The translations under genes were made by a program, and so were the position numbers. A stretch of DNA of 39,587 nt from Motilibacter deserti (lineage in GTDB: Bacteria; Actinomycetota; Actinomycetes; Motilibacterales; Motilibacteraceae): NCBI RefSeq assembly GCF_011250635.1, contig NZ_JAANNP010000011.1, forward strand, positions 430 through 40,016, given 5' to 3'. The notes under the pieces are model-generated. The model was not told where the DNA came from, did not search any database, and saw nothing but the letters and a program-made list of their open reading frames with translations. Positions 1 through 8,732 of this stretch are shown piece after piece; within the stretch, counting starts at the first letter, position 1, and each line of letters begins with the position of its first letter.

Positions 1-2
1 TC

Positions 3-635
3 ACCCAGTTCCTCACCCGCAGCGTGCAGGCGGCCATCGCCTCCACCGGCGCCCTCCGCTTCATGACCAGCGCCGGCGCGACCGCCGCCGACGCCGCCGC
101 CTTCCTGCGCTTCCAGTCGCTCTCCGCCGAGGCCGGCAGCGCGCTCTCGGTGTTCCGCAACGGCAAGCCGCTGGGGTTCCTGGGCAACGCCGGCCGGGTG
201 ATGGGCAAGGCGTTCCTGCCGCTGACGATCGTCACGGGCGCGATGGACGCCGTGACCGGCGGCGGCTACGACGGCGCCCGGGGCTGGGCCACGCGCGGCT
301 TCGGGCTCGCCGGCGCCGCCGGTGCGGCCACCGTGCTGCTGGCGAGCAACCCGGTCGGCCTGGCGATCGGCGGCGCCGCGGTGCTGGCGTACGGCGCCTG
401 GTCGCTCGGCAACTACGTCTACGACCACTGGGACGACATCACCGACTTCGCCGGCAAGGCGGCCGACTGGGCCGGCGACCGCATCTCCGACGCCGGGCAC
501 GCCCTCGGCGAGGCCCGCGACTGGGCCGGCGACCGGCTCTCCGACGCCGGCGAGGCGATCGGCGACGCCGCCGAGTCGGTCGGCAGCACGATCCGCAACG
601 GCCTGTCCGCCCTGCCGCTCCCCTCGATCTTCTAG
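3..635 (+). CDS. C-terminal part of a large, probably T7SS-associated protein (5' end outside window)
   Basis: The reading frame is open from base 3, so this is the last ~210 residues of a longer protein; the GTG at 24 need not be a start. A hydrophobic Gly/Ala-rich stretch (about residues 105-145, counted from base 3) could be a membrane-active or membrane-spanning hairpin. It is followed by an amphipathic tail in which the unit DWAGDRxSDAG occurs twice (nt ~468-555), and the protein ends in LPLPSIF. This layout, an Ala/Gly-rich hydrophobic segment followed by a short repetitive tail, is common in large actinobacterial proteins encoded next to ESX loci; that is family knowledge, not proof. 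The next gene begins 12 nt downstream behind an AGGAGG site, so they are probably co-transcribed. No enzymatic motif is visible. It may be the C-terminal region of a T7SS effector, but its N-terminus would be needed to say. Confidence 0.6.
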   Translation, partial: TQFLTRSVQAAIASTGALRFMTSAGATAADAAAFLRFQSLSAEAGSALSVFRNGKPLGFLGNAGRVMGKAFLPLTIVTGAMDAVTGGGYDGARGWATRGFGLAGAAGAATVLLASNPVGLAIGGAAVLAYGAWSLGNYVYDHWDDITDFAGKAADWAGDRISDAGHALGEARDWAGDRLSDAGEAIGDAAESVGSTIRNGLSALPLPSIF

Positions 636-647
636 GAGGCCCGACCC

Positions 648-1409
648 GTGGCTCCCGTCCCCGTCCTCGACCTCACCGACGAGGAGGTCGCCGTCCTCGC
701 GACGACCGAGGGCCCGGTCGTGCTGCCCTACCTCGGCACCCTCGAGCCGGACGAGCGGCTGACCGCGACGCGCACGGCCTATCGCAGCCTCGTCGCGCGC
801 GGGCTGCTCGAGGCGCCGACGCCGCAGCAGGTGCTCGACGCCGAGCGCGAGGCGCGCACGACGGGTGAGGACGTGGCGGCGTACCCGGTGCGGATGCCGG
901 AGGAGCTGGCCCGCGTCCTCACACTGCGAGCGGGCGCCTCGGCCGTCGTGTGCTGCGCGCTGACGACCGCGCTGGGCCAGGAGTACCGCTACGCGCACGT
1001 CGTCGAGGACGTCGTGCTCCTCGAGGAGGTCACTCCGACCGGGCTGCACCGCCTCGCACTCCTCGACGCCGCGGCGCTCACGGAGCACGTCGCCGGCTGG
1101 GTGCTGCACCCCGAGGCCACGCCCGGTGCCGGTGAGGAGGTCGTCCAGCTCGTGTCGGCCGACGACGACCCGACCCCGCCGGACGAGCTGCTGGCGGCCC
1201 TGGGGGCCTCGATGCTGCGTGCCGACCTCGTCGTGCGGGCCGCCGGCGACGGCGGCGCGGCGGACCTGCTCGGCGTCTTCAGCGGGCCGGCCGGGACCTG
1301 GTCGTCCCGAGTCACCGCCGGCTCGCGCGCACCCGTCGTGATCCGGCCGGTCGCGCCGGAGGACGTGCGCGCCGCGGTCGCCGAGCTGGTCGGCAGCACC
1401 GCGCGATGA
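648..1409 (+). CDS. hypothetical protein, EspG-like candidate
   Basis: 253-residue soluble protein with no signal peptide or membrane segment. The GTG start is set by AGGAGG at 634-639. The N-terminal region (residues ~8-50) has the spacing seen in ESX EspG-type chaperones: LTDEEVAVLA, then LPYL, then an E-R-containing helix, then LVARGLLE. A mixed alpha/beta region follows with AVVCCALTT and a LHRLALLD strand. EspG proteins bind cognate T7SS substrates in the cytosol and keep them soluble. That role would fit the preceding gene (a probable exported protein) and the full ESX locus 8 kb downstream. The match is a by-eye pattern only; an immunity protein for the upstream product is an alternative. 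It overlaps the next gene by 4 nt (ATGA), indicating translational coupling. Confidence 0.6.
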   Translation: MAPVPVLDLTDEEVAVLATTEGPVVLPYLGTLEPDERLTATRTAYRSLVARGLLEAPTPQQVLDAEREARTTGEDVAAYPVRMPEELARVLTLRAGASAVVCCALTTALGQEYRYAHVVEDVVLLEEVTPTGLHRLALLDAAALTEHVAGWVLHPEATPGAGEEVVQLVSADDDPTPPDELLAALGASMLRADLVVRAAGDGGAADLLGVFSGPAGTWSSRVTAGSRAPVVIRPVAPEDVRAAVAELVGSTAR

Positions 1410-1996
1410 CCGTGGTCCCGCTGCCCGACGTCGAGGCGCGCACGCAGCGGCTCCTCGTCGGGCTGGCCGTCCTGCTGCCGTGGGCGGTCGTCGCCGTGCT
1501 GTGGTTCACCTCGCCCGAGAACCGGCCGTTCACCGTCGTCGCGCCGCTGCTGACCGTGCTCGTGCTGGTCATCGCCTGGCGGCGCCGCTGGTTGGAGGGC
1601 TCGGTGCTGGTCGAGCGCCGGCTGGGCCTCTTCACCCGTCGCATCGACCTCGCGTCGGCCCGCTCGGTCGACGTGACCGGCAACCGCGGCGGCTCGGCGG
1701 TGCTGCGCGTCAAGCCGGCGGCCGGGGGGCGCGGGGTCACGCTGCCGCTGCAGGTGCACACGGCGTACGTCAACGGGGCGCGACCGCCGGAGCAGCTGGA
1801 GGCTCTGGCCGCGGCCGTGGCAGGGGCGCCGGCGACCGGGGCGGGCGCCGCCGCGCGGCTGCTGCGCGAGCAGGCGACGTTCCTGCGCGCGGGCGGGACG
1901 CTTGAGCACGCGCCGCTGGCGAAGCTGACGGGGAGCCTCTCGGCGCTCGTCGGCGGCGCCGGCGCGGCCGGGGGTGCGGGCAGCCTGCTCGACTGA
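1406..1996 (+). CDS. small membrane protein with two N-terminal TM helices and a PH-like cytoplasmic part
   Basis: 196 residues. Two hydrophobic helices lie close together near the N-terminus (residues ~18-34 and ~41-58), followed by WRRRW, a basic stop-transfer sequence. The next ~80 residues are rich in alternating hydrophobic strands, including VLVERRLGLFTRRIDLASARSVDV. This is the arrangement of bacterial PH (bPH2/YdbT-like) membrane proteins. The C-terminus is Ala/Gly-rich. The ATG overlaps the stop of the upstream gene (ATGA, 1406-1409), so this is the third gene of an operon with the putative substrate and the EspG-like candidate. Function unknown. A role at the membrane for the upstream secreted protein, either in export or as immunity, is inference only. 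Confidence 0.65.
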   Translation: MTVVPLPDVEARTQRLLVGLAVLLPWAVVAVLWFTSPENRPFTVVAPLLTVLVLVIAWRRRWLEGSVLVERRLGLFTRRIDLASARSVDVTGNRGGSAVLRVKPAAGGRGVTLPLQVHTAYVNGARPPEQLEALAAAVAGAPATGAGAAARLLREQATFLRAGGTLEHAPLAKLTGSLSALVGGAGAAGGAGSLLD

Positions 1997-2297
1997 CGCC
2001 GCAGCAACTGCCCCAGGAGCAGGACGCGCCGACGTTCCCCTTTCGGTGTGCGCTGACGGTGTCTCTCGTTCTCGAGTGGATTCCCCCGGGGCACTGCGTC
2101 GCAACCGCTTCGACCAGGGCGCCGCCAGGTGAGCCGCCTGTGCGGGAACTATCCGGGCCGCGGGCCCGACTACCGGGACAGGAGAGGAGCCGCACGGCCA
2201 CCACCGCCGGGAAGCCGCGGTGGAGAGGCAGACGTGGGCCCGCTCCGTCGACCGAAGCTGCCTTCGCTGAACCTAGCGACCGACGTCGGAGCGTCCC
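1997..2297. other. intergenic region, no gene recognised
   Basis: About 300 bp between two plus-strand genes. Short open frames here have poor composition and no recognisable product. A GGAACT at 2145-2150 followed by GC-rich sequence might be half of an ECF-type promoter for the PepSY gene, but no convincing -10 element could be matched. No repeat or strong hairpin was seen. Confidence 0.4.
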
Positions 2298-3758
2298 GTG
2301 ACCCTGCTTGCCGATCCGCCCGCCGGGCCGTCCGAGCAACGGCGCGCGCCGCGCTCGTCGCGGGGCAACGGCCTGTTCCGGGCCTTCTGGCGCTGGCACT
2401 TCTACGCCAGCTTCCTCGTCATCCCCGTGGTCTTCCTGCTGTCGGTCACGGGGCTGATCTACCTGCTGCGCTTCGAGACCGAGCCGTTGCTGCACAGCGA
2501 CCTGATGAAGGTGTCAGCCCCCGCCGGCGTGACCGACCCGCTTCAGCAGCCCTACGCCGCGCAGCTCTCCGCGGTCGAGCGCGCCTACCCCGACGCGACA
2601 GTCATCTCGATGGCGGAGCCGCGGGAGGAGGGCCGGTCGACGGTCTTCTCCATCGAGACGGCCGACGGCGCGGGGCGCGACGTGTTCGTCGACCCCTGGG
2701 ACGCGCAGGTGCTCGGCGACCTCGACCCGGACACCACGCTGTCCGGCATCGCGGTCCGCCTGCACGCCGACATCATGGCCGGGACCTTCGGGGACAGGGT
2801 CCTCGAGATCGGCGCGTGCTGGGCGATCGTCATGGCCATCACCGGCTACTACCTGTTCTTCAAGGGGCGAGCCGCCCGCGCACGTCGGCGGGCGTCGAAG
2901 GCGGCCGGTGCCGCGCTCCGCTCCCGTCACGGCATGACGGGCGCGGTGCTCGGGGTCGGGCTGCTCCTGCTGGTGGTCTCCGGCCTGCCGTGGACCGGGT
3001 TCTGGGGCGCGAAGGTGCAGGAGGGGCTGAGCAACCAGGGAACCTCGTTGTGGGCGGAGGACCACGGCGCGCTGTCGAACCCGACGTCCACCCTCGACGA
3101 GTCGCTGCCGCACAGCCACGCCGTTCCGTGGGGCCTGCAGAAGTCCGACGTCCCGCGCTCGACCGCTCCCGCGGAGGGGGACGAGGTGTCGGTGGCGAAC
3201 CTCGACACCGCGGTCGAGGTCGGGCAGCGCAGCGGGCTGTCCTCGCCCATGACGGTCGCCCTGCCCGCGGACGAGTCCGGCGTGTTCTCGGTGGTCGGCT
3301 ACGCGTTCGACGATCCGGGCAAGGAGCGGACCGTGCACGTCGACCAGTACGGCGGCCAGGTCGTCAGCACGTACGGCTATGCCGACTACCCGGCACCGGC
3401 GAAGGTGGTCGCCGAGGGCATCGCGCTGCACGAGGGCCGCAGCCTCGGGCTGGTGAACTTCTGGGCGAGCCTGCTGTTCTGCCTCGGCGTCATCTTCATG
3501 TGCGTCACCGGACCGCTGATGTGGTGGCGACGCCGGCCGCGCGGGAAGGGCTCGGTCGGCGCTCCCCGCGGGCGCATGCCGCTGGCCAAGGCGCCGCTGC
3601 TGGCGGTCCTCGTCGGCGTCCTCGCGGTCACGCTGCCGATGTTCGGCATCACGCTCGTCGCCGCCCTGCTGCTCGACCAGCTCGTCCTGCGCCGGGTTCC
3701 ACGCCTGCGGCAGTGGTTCGACGTGCCTGCGACGACGGCCAAGCCCGCCGCCGGTTGA
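2298..3758 (+). CDS. PepSY-associated TM helix (PiuB-type) membrane protein
   Basis: 486 residues, the usual length for the PepSY_TM family. TM1 (about residues 33-57) carries the family's RWHFYASF motif. A periplasmic PepSY-like segment follows, then LHADIMAG and a second TM (GACWAIVMAITGYYLFF), a third TM (LGVGLLLLVVSGLPWTGFW), a second extracytoplasmic PepSY-like domain, ALHEGRSLGLVNFW with TM4, and a C-terminal TM. Conserved His residues in the helices suggest heme or metal contact. PiuB-type proteins are linked to iron, copper or siderophore handling; the exact substrate cannot be read here. The GTG start has GGAG about 6 nt upstream. The gene is convergent with the response regulator, only 13 nt away. 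Confidence 0.85.
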   Translation: MTLLADPPAGPSEQRRAPRSSRGNGLFRAFWRWHFYASFLVIPVVFLLSVTGLIYLLRFETEPLLHSDLMKVSAPAGVTDPLQQPYAAQLSAVERAYPDATVISMAEPREEGRSTVFSIETADGAGRDVFVDPWDAQVLGDLDPDTTLSGIAVRLHADIMAGTFGDRVLEIGACWAIVMAITGYYLFFKGRAARARRRASKAAGAALRSRHGMTGAVLGVGLLLLVVSGLPWTGFWGAKVQEGLSNQGTSLWAEDHGALSNPTSTLDESLPHSHAVPWGLQKSDVPRSTAPAEGDEVSVANLDTAVEVGQRSGLSSPMTVALPADESGVFSVVGYAFDDPGKERTVHVDQYGGQVVSTYGYADYPAPAKVVAEGIALHEGRSLGLVNFWASLLFCLGVIFMCVTGPLMWWRRRPRGKGSVGAPRGRMPLAKAPLLAVLVGVLAVTLPMFGITLVAALLLDQLVLRRVPRLRQWFDVPATTAKPAAG

Positions 3759-3771
3759 CGGCGCGGGCGGC

Positions 3772-4443
3772 TCAGGGCTGGTCGGCGCGGACGAGGCCCG
3801 TCCGGTAGGCGATGACCACCAGCTGCGCCCGGTCGCGCGCCTGCAGCTTCGTCATCGCCCGTTGCACGTGGGCGCGGACCGTGAACGGGCTGAGGTACGT
3901 CCGCTCCGCGATCTCCTGGTTGGACAAGCCCGTGGCCACCAGCGCCACCATCTCGCGCTCGCGCGCGGTGAGGACGTCGAGCTGGGCGCTGTCGCTCGGC
4001 GGCCCGGCCTCGGGCGCGGCCAGGAAGCGGGCGACCAGCGCGCGGGTCGCGGCCGGGGACAGCAGCGTGTCGCCGGCGGCGACGGTCCTGACGGCGTCCA
4101 GCAGGTCGTCGGTGCCGATGCCCTTGCCGACGAAGCCGCTGGCCCCCGCCCGCAGCGCCTGCGCGACGTACTCGTCGGTCTCGTAGGTCGTGAGCACGAG
4201 GACCCGGGTGGCCGACAGCTCGGGGTCCGCGCAGATCTGCGCGGTGGCGGCGACGCCGTCGACGTCGGGCATGCGGATGTCCATGACGACCACGTCCGGG
4301 CGCAGGGCGCGGGTCATCCGCACCGCGTCCCGGCCGTCCGCGGCCTCGCCGACCACCGTGATGTCCTCCGCGGTCTCGAGGAGCGTCCGGAAGGCGCCAC
4401 GCAGCAGGGCCTGGTCGTCGGCGAGGAGCACCCGGAGCGTCAT
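3772..4443 (-). CDS. NarL/LuxR-family response regulator
   Basis: 223 residues. Receiver domain at residues 1-120: acidic pocket ADD at 8-10, phospho-acceptor Asp55 in VVMDIRMPD, the Thr of VLTTYE and Lys in FVGKG. LuxR-type HTH at about 150-210: LTAREREMVALVATGLSNQEIAE, then a recognition helix in SPFTVRAHVQRAM. It accepts phosphate from the partner kinase and binds DNA. Its ATG overlaps the 3' end of the kinase gene by 4 nt (4440-4443), so the pair is translationally coupled, with an MmpL gene upstream in the same operon. Likely targets are this operon, by analogy with many actinobacterial transporter-TCS units; no binding site was identified. Confidence 0.93.
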   Translation of the reverse strand: MTLRVLLADDQALLRGAFRTLLETAEDITVVGEAADGRDAVRMTRALRPDVVVMDIRMPDVDGVAATAQICADPELSATRVLVLTTYETDEYVAQALRAGASGFVGKGIGTDDLLDAVRTVAAGDTLLSPAATRALVARFLAAPEAGPPSDSAQLDVLTAREREMVALVATGLSNQEIAERTYLSPFTVRAHVQRAMTKLQARDRAQLVVIAYRTGLVRADQP

Positions 4444-5717
4444 GGGGCCGTCCCGTTCGCTGCCGTCCCGTCCGGCCGGGCCTCGCCTGCGCGGACCGGC
4501 CCGCCGGAGGGCGGTAGCGGCAGGTCGGTGGAGACGCGGAAGCCGCCTTCGGGGCGCCGGCCCGCGGTGAGGCGCCCGCCGACGGCGGCCGCACGCTCCC
4601 GCATCCCGATGAGCCCGTAGCCCGGCGGGCGGTCCGTCGCCGCGGGGGCCGCCTTCGCCGCGGCGAGGGGCGGGAGCGTACCGGTGCCCGGGCCGTCGTC
4701 GGTGACGGTGACCGTGACGCGGTCGCGGCTCCAGGCCAGCCGGACCCGGGCGCTCCCGCCGCCGGCGTGCTTGGCCACGTTCGTCAGGGCCTCCTGGACG
4801 ATCCGGTACGCCGTCAGGTCAGTGCCGGGCGGGAGCGGCCGGGCGGCGCCCTCCTGGTGCACGGACACCTCCAGGCCGGCGCGGCGGAAGGACTCGAGCA
4901 GTGCCGGCAGCCGCGACAGCCCGGGCGCCGGCTCCGCCGGCTCGGCGGGGCCCCCGGTCTCGCGCAGCAGGCCCACGGTGGCCCGCAGGTCGTCGAGCGC
5001 GTTGGCGGTGGTCTCGACGAGGTCGTCCAGGCTGCGTCGGCTCTGCTCCGGGCGGCTGTCGAAGACACGGGCGGCGACCATCGCCTGCGCGTTGGCCAGG
5101 GTGATCTGGTGCGCCACGAGGTCGTGCAGCTCGCGGGCGATGCGGACGCGCTCCTCGGCCACCCGCCGGCGGGCCTCGAGGTCCCGGCCGAGCTCGGCCC
5201 GGCGCGCCCGCTCCTCCACGGCGGCCAGGTAGGCCCGCCGGTTCTGCGTCGCATGGCCCAGCACGCCGGCCACCAGCGGGAAGGCGGCCACGATGACCAG
5301 CCTGCTCCCGTCCTGCCAGGACAGGTTGCCGAACACAGCGGTGGAGGCGACGAGCAGCGCTGCCGCGGCGAGCAGCGCCAGGGCCGCCACGCGCCGGTCG
5401 CTGCGGACGGCGAGCGCGTACGCCGCGATCACGGCGGGAGCCACGATGAGCGGGGTCAGCAGCAGGCCGAGCGGGGCGACCAGCAGCCCGCAGGCCGTCG
5501 TGGCGGCGACGGCGACGAGCGGTGCCCGGTGCCGCAGTGGCAGCGCGGCGCTGGAGGCCAGCCCGAGCACGTACGCCGCGGCCGGCGGGGCGGACACCGT
5601 GTCGTCGACCTGCAGCACCCCGCCGAGCAGGCACAGGACGAAGGCCGTCGCCACGACCGCCCCCTCCCGCCACCACGACGCGCGCGGGAGCGGGAGGGAG
5701 CCGCCGGTGCTGGTCAC
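4440..5717 (-). CDS. sensor histidine kinase (HisKA_3/NarL-type)
   Basis: 425 residues. The N-terminal ~155 residues contain 4-6 hydrophobic helices and little extracytoplasmic sequence, so the stimulus is probably membrane-borne. A coiled linker follows, then the HisKA_3 dimerisation motif RELHDLVAHQ with the phospho-accepting His198. The HATPase domain shows the N box (QEALTNVAKHA), VTDDGPG and GYGLIGMRERA. It autophosphorylates His198 and passes phosphate to the regulator encoded by the overlapping downstream gene. It starts 10 nt after the MmpL stop. MmpL first, then kinase, then regulator indicates a sensor of envelope stress or of the transporter's substrate; the ligand is unknown. Confidence 0.93.
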   Translation of the reverse strand: MTSTGGSLPLPRASWWREGAVVATAFVLCLLGGVLQVDDTVSAPPAAAYVLGLASSAALPLRHRAPLVAVAATTACGLLVAPLGLLLTPLIVAPAVIAAYALAVRSDRRVAALALLAAAALLVASTAVFGNLSWQDGSRLVIVAAFPLVAGVLGHATQNRRAYLAAVEERARRAELGRDLEARRRVAEERVRIARELHDLVAHQITLANAQAMVAARVFDSRPEQSRRSLDDLVETTANALDDLRATVGLLRETGGPAEPAEPAPGLSRLPALLESFRRAGLEVSVHQEGAARPLPPGTDLTAYRIVQEALTNVAKHAGGGSARVRLAWSRDRVTVTVTDDGPGTGTLPPLAAAKAAPAATDRPPGYGLIGMRERAAAVGGRLTAGRRPEGGFRVSTDLPLPPSGGPVRAGEARPDGTAANGTAP

Positions 5718-5727
5718 GTCGGCCGCG

Positions 5728-7938
5728 CTAGCCGACGGAGGCCCGCACGGGCGCCTCGGTCGACGGGACGCGGACGTGCCGGCTCAGTGCCTGGCCCTCG
5801 ATGTCCACGTTCGGCAGCACACGCTGGAGAATACGAGGAAGCCACCAGGCACGGTGCCCGAGAAGCGCGAGCACCGCCGGCGCGATCGCCATGCGGACCA
5901 CGAAGGCGTCGAACGCCACGGCGGACGCCAGGCCCAGGCCCATCGTCTGGATCGTCGGGCTGTGCACGCCGACGAACCCGGCGAAGACGCTCACCATGAT
6001 GACCGCTGCCGCGGCCACCACCCGCGCGCTGTGCCGGAAGCCCGCGACCATCGCCTCCTCGGGTGTCGCGCCGTGGACGTACGCCTCGCGCACGCGGGTG
6101 AAGAGGAAGACCTCGTAGTCCATGGCCAGCCCGAAGACGATCCCGATGATCAGGATCGGCATCAGCGACATGACGGGCCCGGTCTGCTCGATGCCGAGCA
6201 GGTCCGCGCCCCAGCCCCATTGGAAGACGGCGACGAGGACGCCGAACGCCGCCCCGACCGAAAGCAAGAAGCCGAGTGCTGCCTTCAGTGGGACGAGGAG
6301 AGAGCGGAAGACGACCGTCAGCAACAGCACGGCGAGCCCGATCACGACGGTCAGATAGGGGACGAGCGCTTCGGTCATCGCCCGGGAGATGTCGATGTTG
6401 AGCGCTGTGGTGCCGGTCACGAAGACCTCGGCCCCGGTCTCGGCCTCCACGTCCGGGACGACGCCGCGGATCTCCTGCACCAGCTCCTTGGTCTCCACGC
6501 TGGTCGGCGACGTCGTCGGGATGGCGGTGAGGACGGCGGTCCCCCCGGCCTGGTCGAGCACCGGCTCGCCGACCGACGCGACACCGTCCAGCGCCCGGAG
6601 CGTCTCGGCCACGCGGCCCGCCGCCGCCCGGCCGTCCGCGGAGGCCGCTGCGTCCACGACGACCGTGAGCGGGCCGTTGAACCCTGGGCCGAAGCCCGTG
6701 GAGAGCAGGTCGTAGGCGCGCCGCTGCGTGGTCTCCTCCGGCATCGACTCCTCGCCCGGCAGGCCGAGCTCCAGGCTGAGCGCCGGGGCGGCGACGGCTC
6801 CGACGCCCAGCCCCGCGACCAGCAGAACCGCGGCCGGGCGGCGCAGCACGAGCCGCGCCCAGCGGACGCCGAGCGTGGGCCGGCCTGCCGTGTCGCAGCC
6901 CCCTCGACGCTCGGCCTTGCGGGCCGTACGCGACAGGACCCGCCGGCCGAAGGCACCGAGGAGCGCGGGGACCAGCGTGAGCGCGACGAGGACGGCCAGG
7001 GCCACGGCCCCCGCCCCACCGAGGCCCATCTTCGTGAGCTCGGGTATCCCGACGACCGCCAGCCCGGCCAGGGCGATCATGACGGTGGCACCCGCGAAGA
7101 CGACGGCGGACCCGGCGGTGCCGACGGCGCGGCCGGCAGCCTCCTCCGCGTCGTGGCCCTCGGCACGCTCGTCCCGGTATCTCGACGTGATGAAGAGCGC
7201 GTAGTCGATCCCCACGGCGAGCCCCAGCATCAGCGCCAGGATCGCCACCGTCGACGTGAGGCCCAGCGCCTCGGCCAGCGCGGCGACCACCCCGAAGGCG
7301 ATCGCCACCCCGGAGAACGCCGTCAGCAGCGACAGCCCGGCCGCAGCCAGCGAGCCGAGGGTGAGGACCAGGACCACCGCCGCCACGGCCACGCCGACGA
7401 GCTCGGTCGTGCCTCCCGGCGAGACCTCGCTGTCCAGCGCGGAGCCGCCGATCTCGACGGCCAGCCCCGTGTCGCGGGCCTCTGACGCGGCGTCCTCGAG
7501 GGCCTGCTTCGTCGTCGGCGACAGGTCCAACACCCCGGTGGTGTACGTGACGGTGGCGTACGCGATGGTCCCGTCCGCGCTGACCGCGCCGTCGGCGTAC
7601 GGCTCGCTGACCGACGCGACCTGGCCGCCCGCCTGCACCGCCGCGAGCGCCTCCGCGACCGCCGCCCGGGAGCCGTCGGCGGTCACCCGCTGCCCCGGAG
7701 GGGCCTGGAAGACCAGCCGCGCCTCCGCACCCCGCGCGTCGGCCTCGGGGAACCGCTCGTCCAGCAGGTCGAACGCCTGCTGTGACTCGGTGCCGGGCAT
7801 CGAGAGGTCCTCTTCCTGCGCGGACGGCGCCATGGCGGCGGCAAGTGCGGCGAGCACCACCGCCGTCAGCCACAGCCCGCCCACGAGCCGCCGCCGCCGG
7901 AAGGCCAACCGCCCGATCCGATAGAGAGTCGTCGCCAC
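5728..7938 (-). CDS. MMPL/RND-superfamily transporter
   Basis: 736 residues with the duplicated RND layout: TM1 near the N-terminus, a ~140-residue extracytoplasmic porter domain, TM2-TM6, a cytoplasmic linker, then the same pattern again. The proton-relay motifs GIDYALF (Asp245-Tyr246) and AMDYEVFLFTR are present in the equivalent helices of both halves. MmpL proteins use the proton gradient to export lipids or hydrophobic compounds. The GTG start at 7938 is the first of the frame before the short basic N-terminus MATTLYRIGRLAFRRRR. This is the first gene of a three-gene minus-strand operon with the downstream kinase and regulator. The substrate cannot be inferred; self-regulated export of an envelope lipid or drug is the simplest idea. 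Confidence 0.92.
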   Translation of the reverse strand: MATTLYRIGRLAFRRRRLVGGLWLTAVVLAALAAAMAPSAQEEDLSMPGTESQQAFDLLDERFPEADARGAEARLVFQAPPGQRVTADGSRAAVAEALAAVQAGGQVASVSEPYADGAVSADGTIAYATVTYTTGVLDLSPTTKQALEDAASEARDTGLAVEIGGSALDSEVSPGGTTELVGVAVAAVVLVLTLGSLAAAGLSLLTAFSGVAIAFGVVAALAEALGLTSTVAILALMLGLAVGIDYALFITSRYRDERAEGHDAEEAAGRAVGTAGSAVVFAGATVMIALAGLAVVGIPELTKMGLGGAGAVALAVLVALTLVPALLGAFGRRVLSRTARKAERRGGCDTAGRPTLGVRWARLVLRRPAAVLLVAGLGVGAVAAPALSLELGLPGEESMPEETTQRRAYDLLSTGFGPGFNGPLTVVVDAAASADGRAAAGRVAETLRALDGVASVGEPVLDQAGGTAVLTAIPTTSPTSVETKELVQEIRGVVPDVEAETGAEVFVTGTTALNIDISRAMTEALVPYLTVVIGLAVLLLTVVFRSLLVPLKAALGFLLSVGAAFGVLVAVFQWGWGADLLGIEQTGPVMSLMPILIIGIVFGLAMDYEVFLFTRVREAYVHGATPEEAMVAGFRHSARVVAAAAVIMVSVFAGFVGVHSPTIQTMGLGLASAVAFDAFVVRMAIAPAVLALLGHRAWWLPRILQRVLPNVDIEGQALSRHVRVPSTEAPVRASVG

Positions 7939-8189
7939 AGTTCATCGCCCCAGACGAGTCAGAGGAATGGCCGGCGCAGGGCCGGATGAGGAGAGGGGAA
8001 GCCCGCGGAGCTCCGTGGTGACGAGCCTCGTCCACCACCGCCCGGCCGGCATCGTCCGCGGCCACTGACTCCTGCTGGTGCGCTCGAACACGTCGCGCGC
8101 GTGGCCTGGTGCGTACGCAGTAGTCCCGGGGGCCTGTTGAGTACGCGGGCTCACGCGCCGCCAGGGGGCTGGGACGCAAGCTGGGGCAC

Positions 8190-8588
8190 ATGACAGACAA
8201 CGGAAGCCTCGCCCGCCGCCTGCCCGTGGCCGTCGTCCTCGTCGCCGCCTGCTTCGCCGCCTACTGGGGCTGGCTCGGCTGGGACTCGGAGTACCAGACC
8301 GACCCCGTCACCGGGCAGACGAGCGGCCCGTACGAGTCGTGGCAGGTCGTGGGCTGCGTGCTGACCCTCGCCGGCACCGCCGTCGCCGCGGGTCTGCTCG
8401 GGTACGGCGTGGTGGCAGTCGCGGTCATGCCGCTCGCGTTCACGGTGGCGTGGTCGATCCCGGCGAGCTCGGACGAGACCGGGCTCTGGGGTGTCGGCGC
8501 GTTCATGATCCTCATCGGCGCGACCGTCGGTGGCGCGGTGCTGGCCCTGCCGGCCCAAGCGGTCGGTGACCGCTTCCGCTCGCGCTGA
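8190..8588 (+). CDS. small integral membrane protein, unknown function
   Basis: 132 residues. TM1 (residues ~11-29) is followed by a short exposed loop, WDSEYQTDPVTGQTSGPYESWQV, then three closely spaced hydrophobic helices up to the C-terminus (ending VGDRFRSR). The loop has the look of a small actinobacterial family of four-TM proteins with a conserved Y-x-x-D-P...GPYE-x-W-Q signature; I recognise the pattern but know no function. The ATG at 8190 opens the membrane protein directly and has only a weak purine-rich upstream site. It is divergent from the MmpL operon across ~250 bp, where no second gene is credible. Confidence 0.75.
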   Translation: MTDNGSLARRLPVAVVLVAACFAAYWGWLGWDSEYQTDPVTGQTSGPYESWQVVGCVLTLAGTAVAAGLLGYGVVAVAVMPLAFTVAWSIPASSDETGLWGVGAFMILIGATVGGAVLALPAQAVGDRFRSR

Positions 8589-8732
8589 CCGGCGTACGCC
8601 GAAGGGCCCTCCATGCTCCGACCCCTCGTGTCGTTCAGGGGCCCCTGCGCCCCCGATGAGTTCGGAGTCGGGCGGACGTCAGATCCGGTAGGAAGCCTGC
8701 ACGACCGCCTGCTCTCGCCCCGGAGGGGACGG

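Noticed and set aside
2145-2175. ECF-sigma promoter starting with GGAACT
   Set aside because: No matching -10 element at a suitable distance.
2059-2301. 80-residue ORF before the PepSY gene
   Set aside because: Arg/Pro-rich with no motif and poor codon bias.
7942-8154. 70-residue minus-strand ORF between MmpL and the small membrane protein
   Set aside because: Mixed composition, no ribosome site, no motif; lies in a divergent promoter region.
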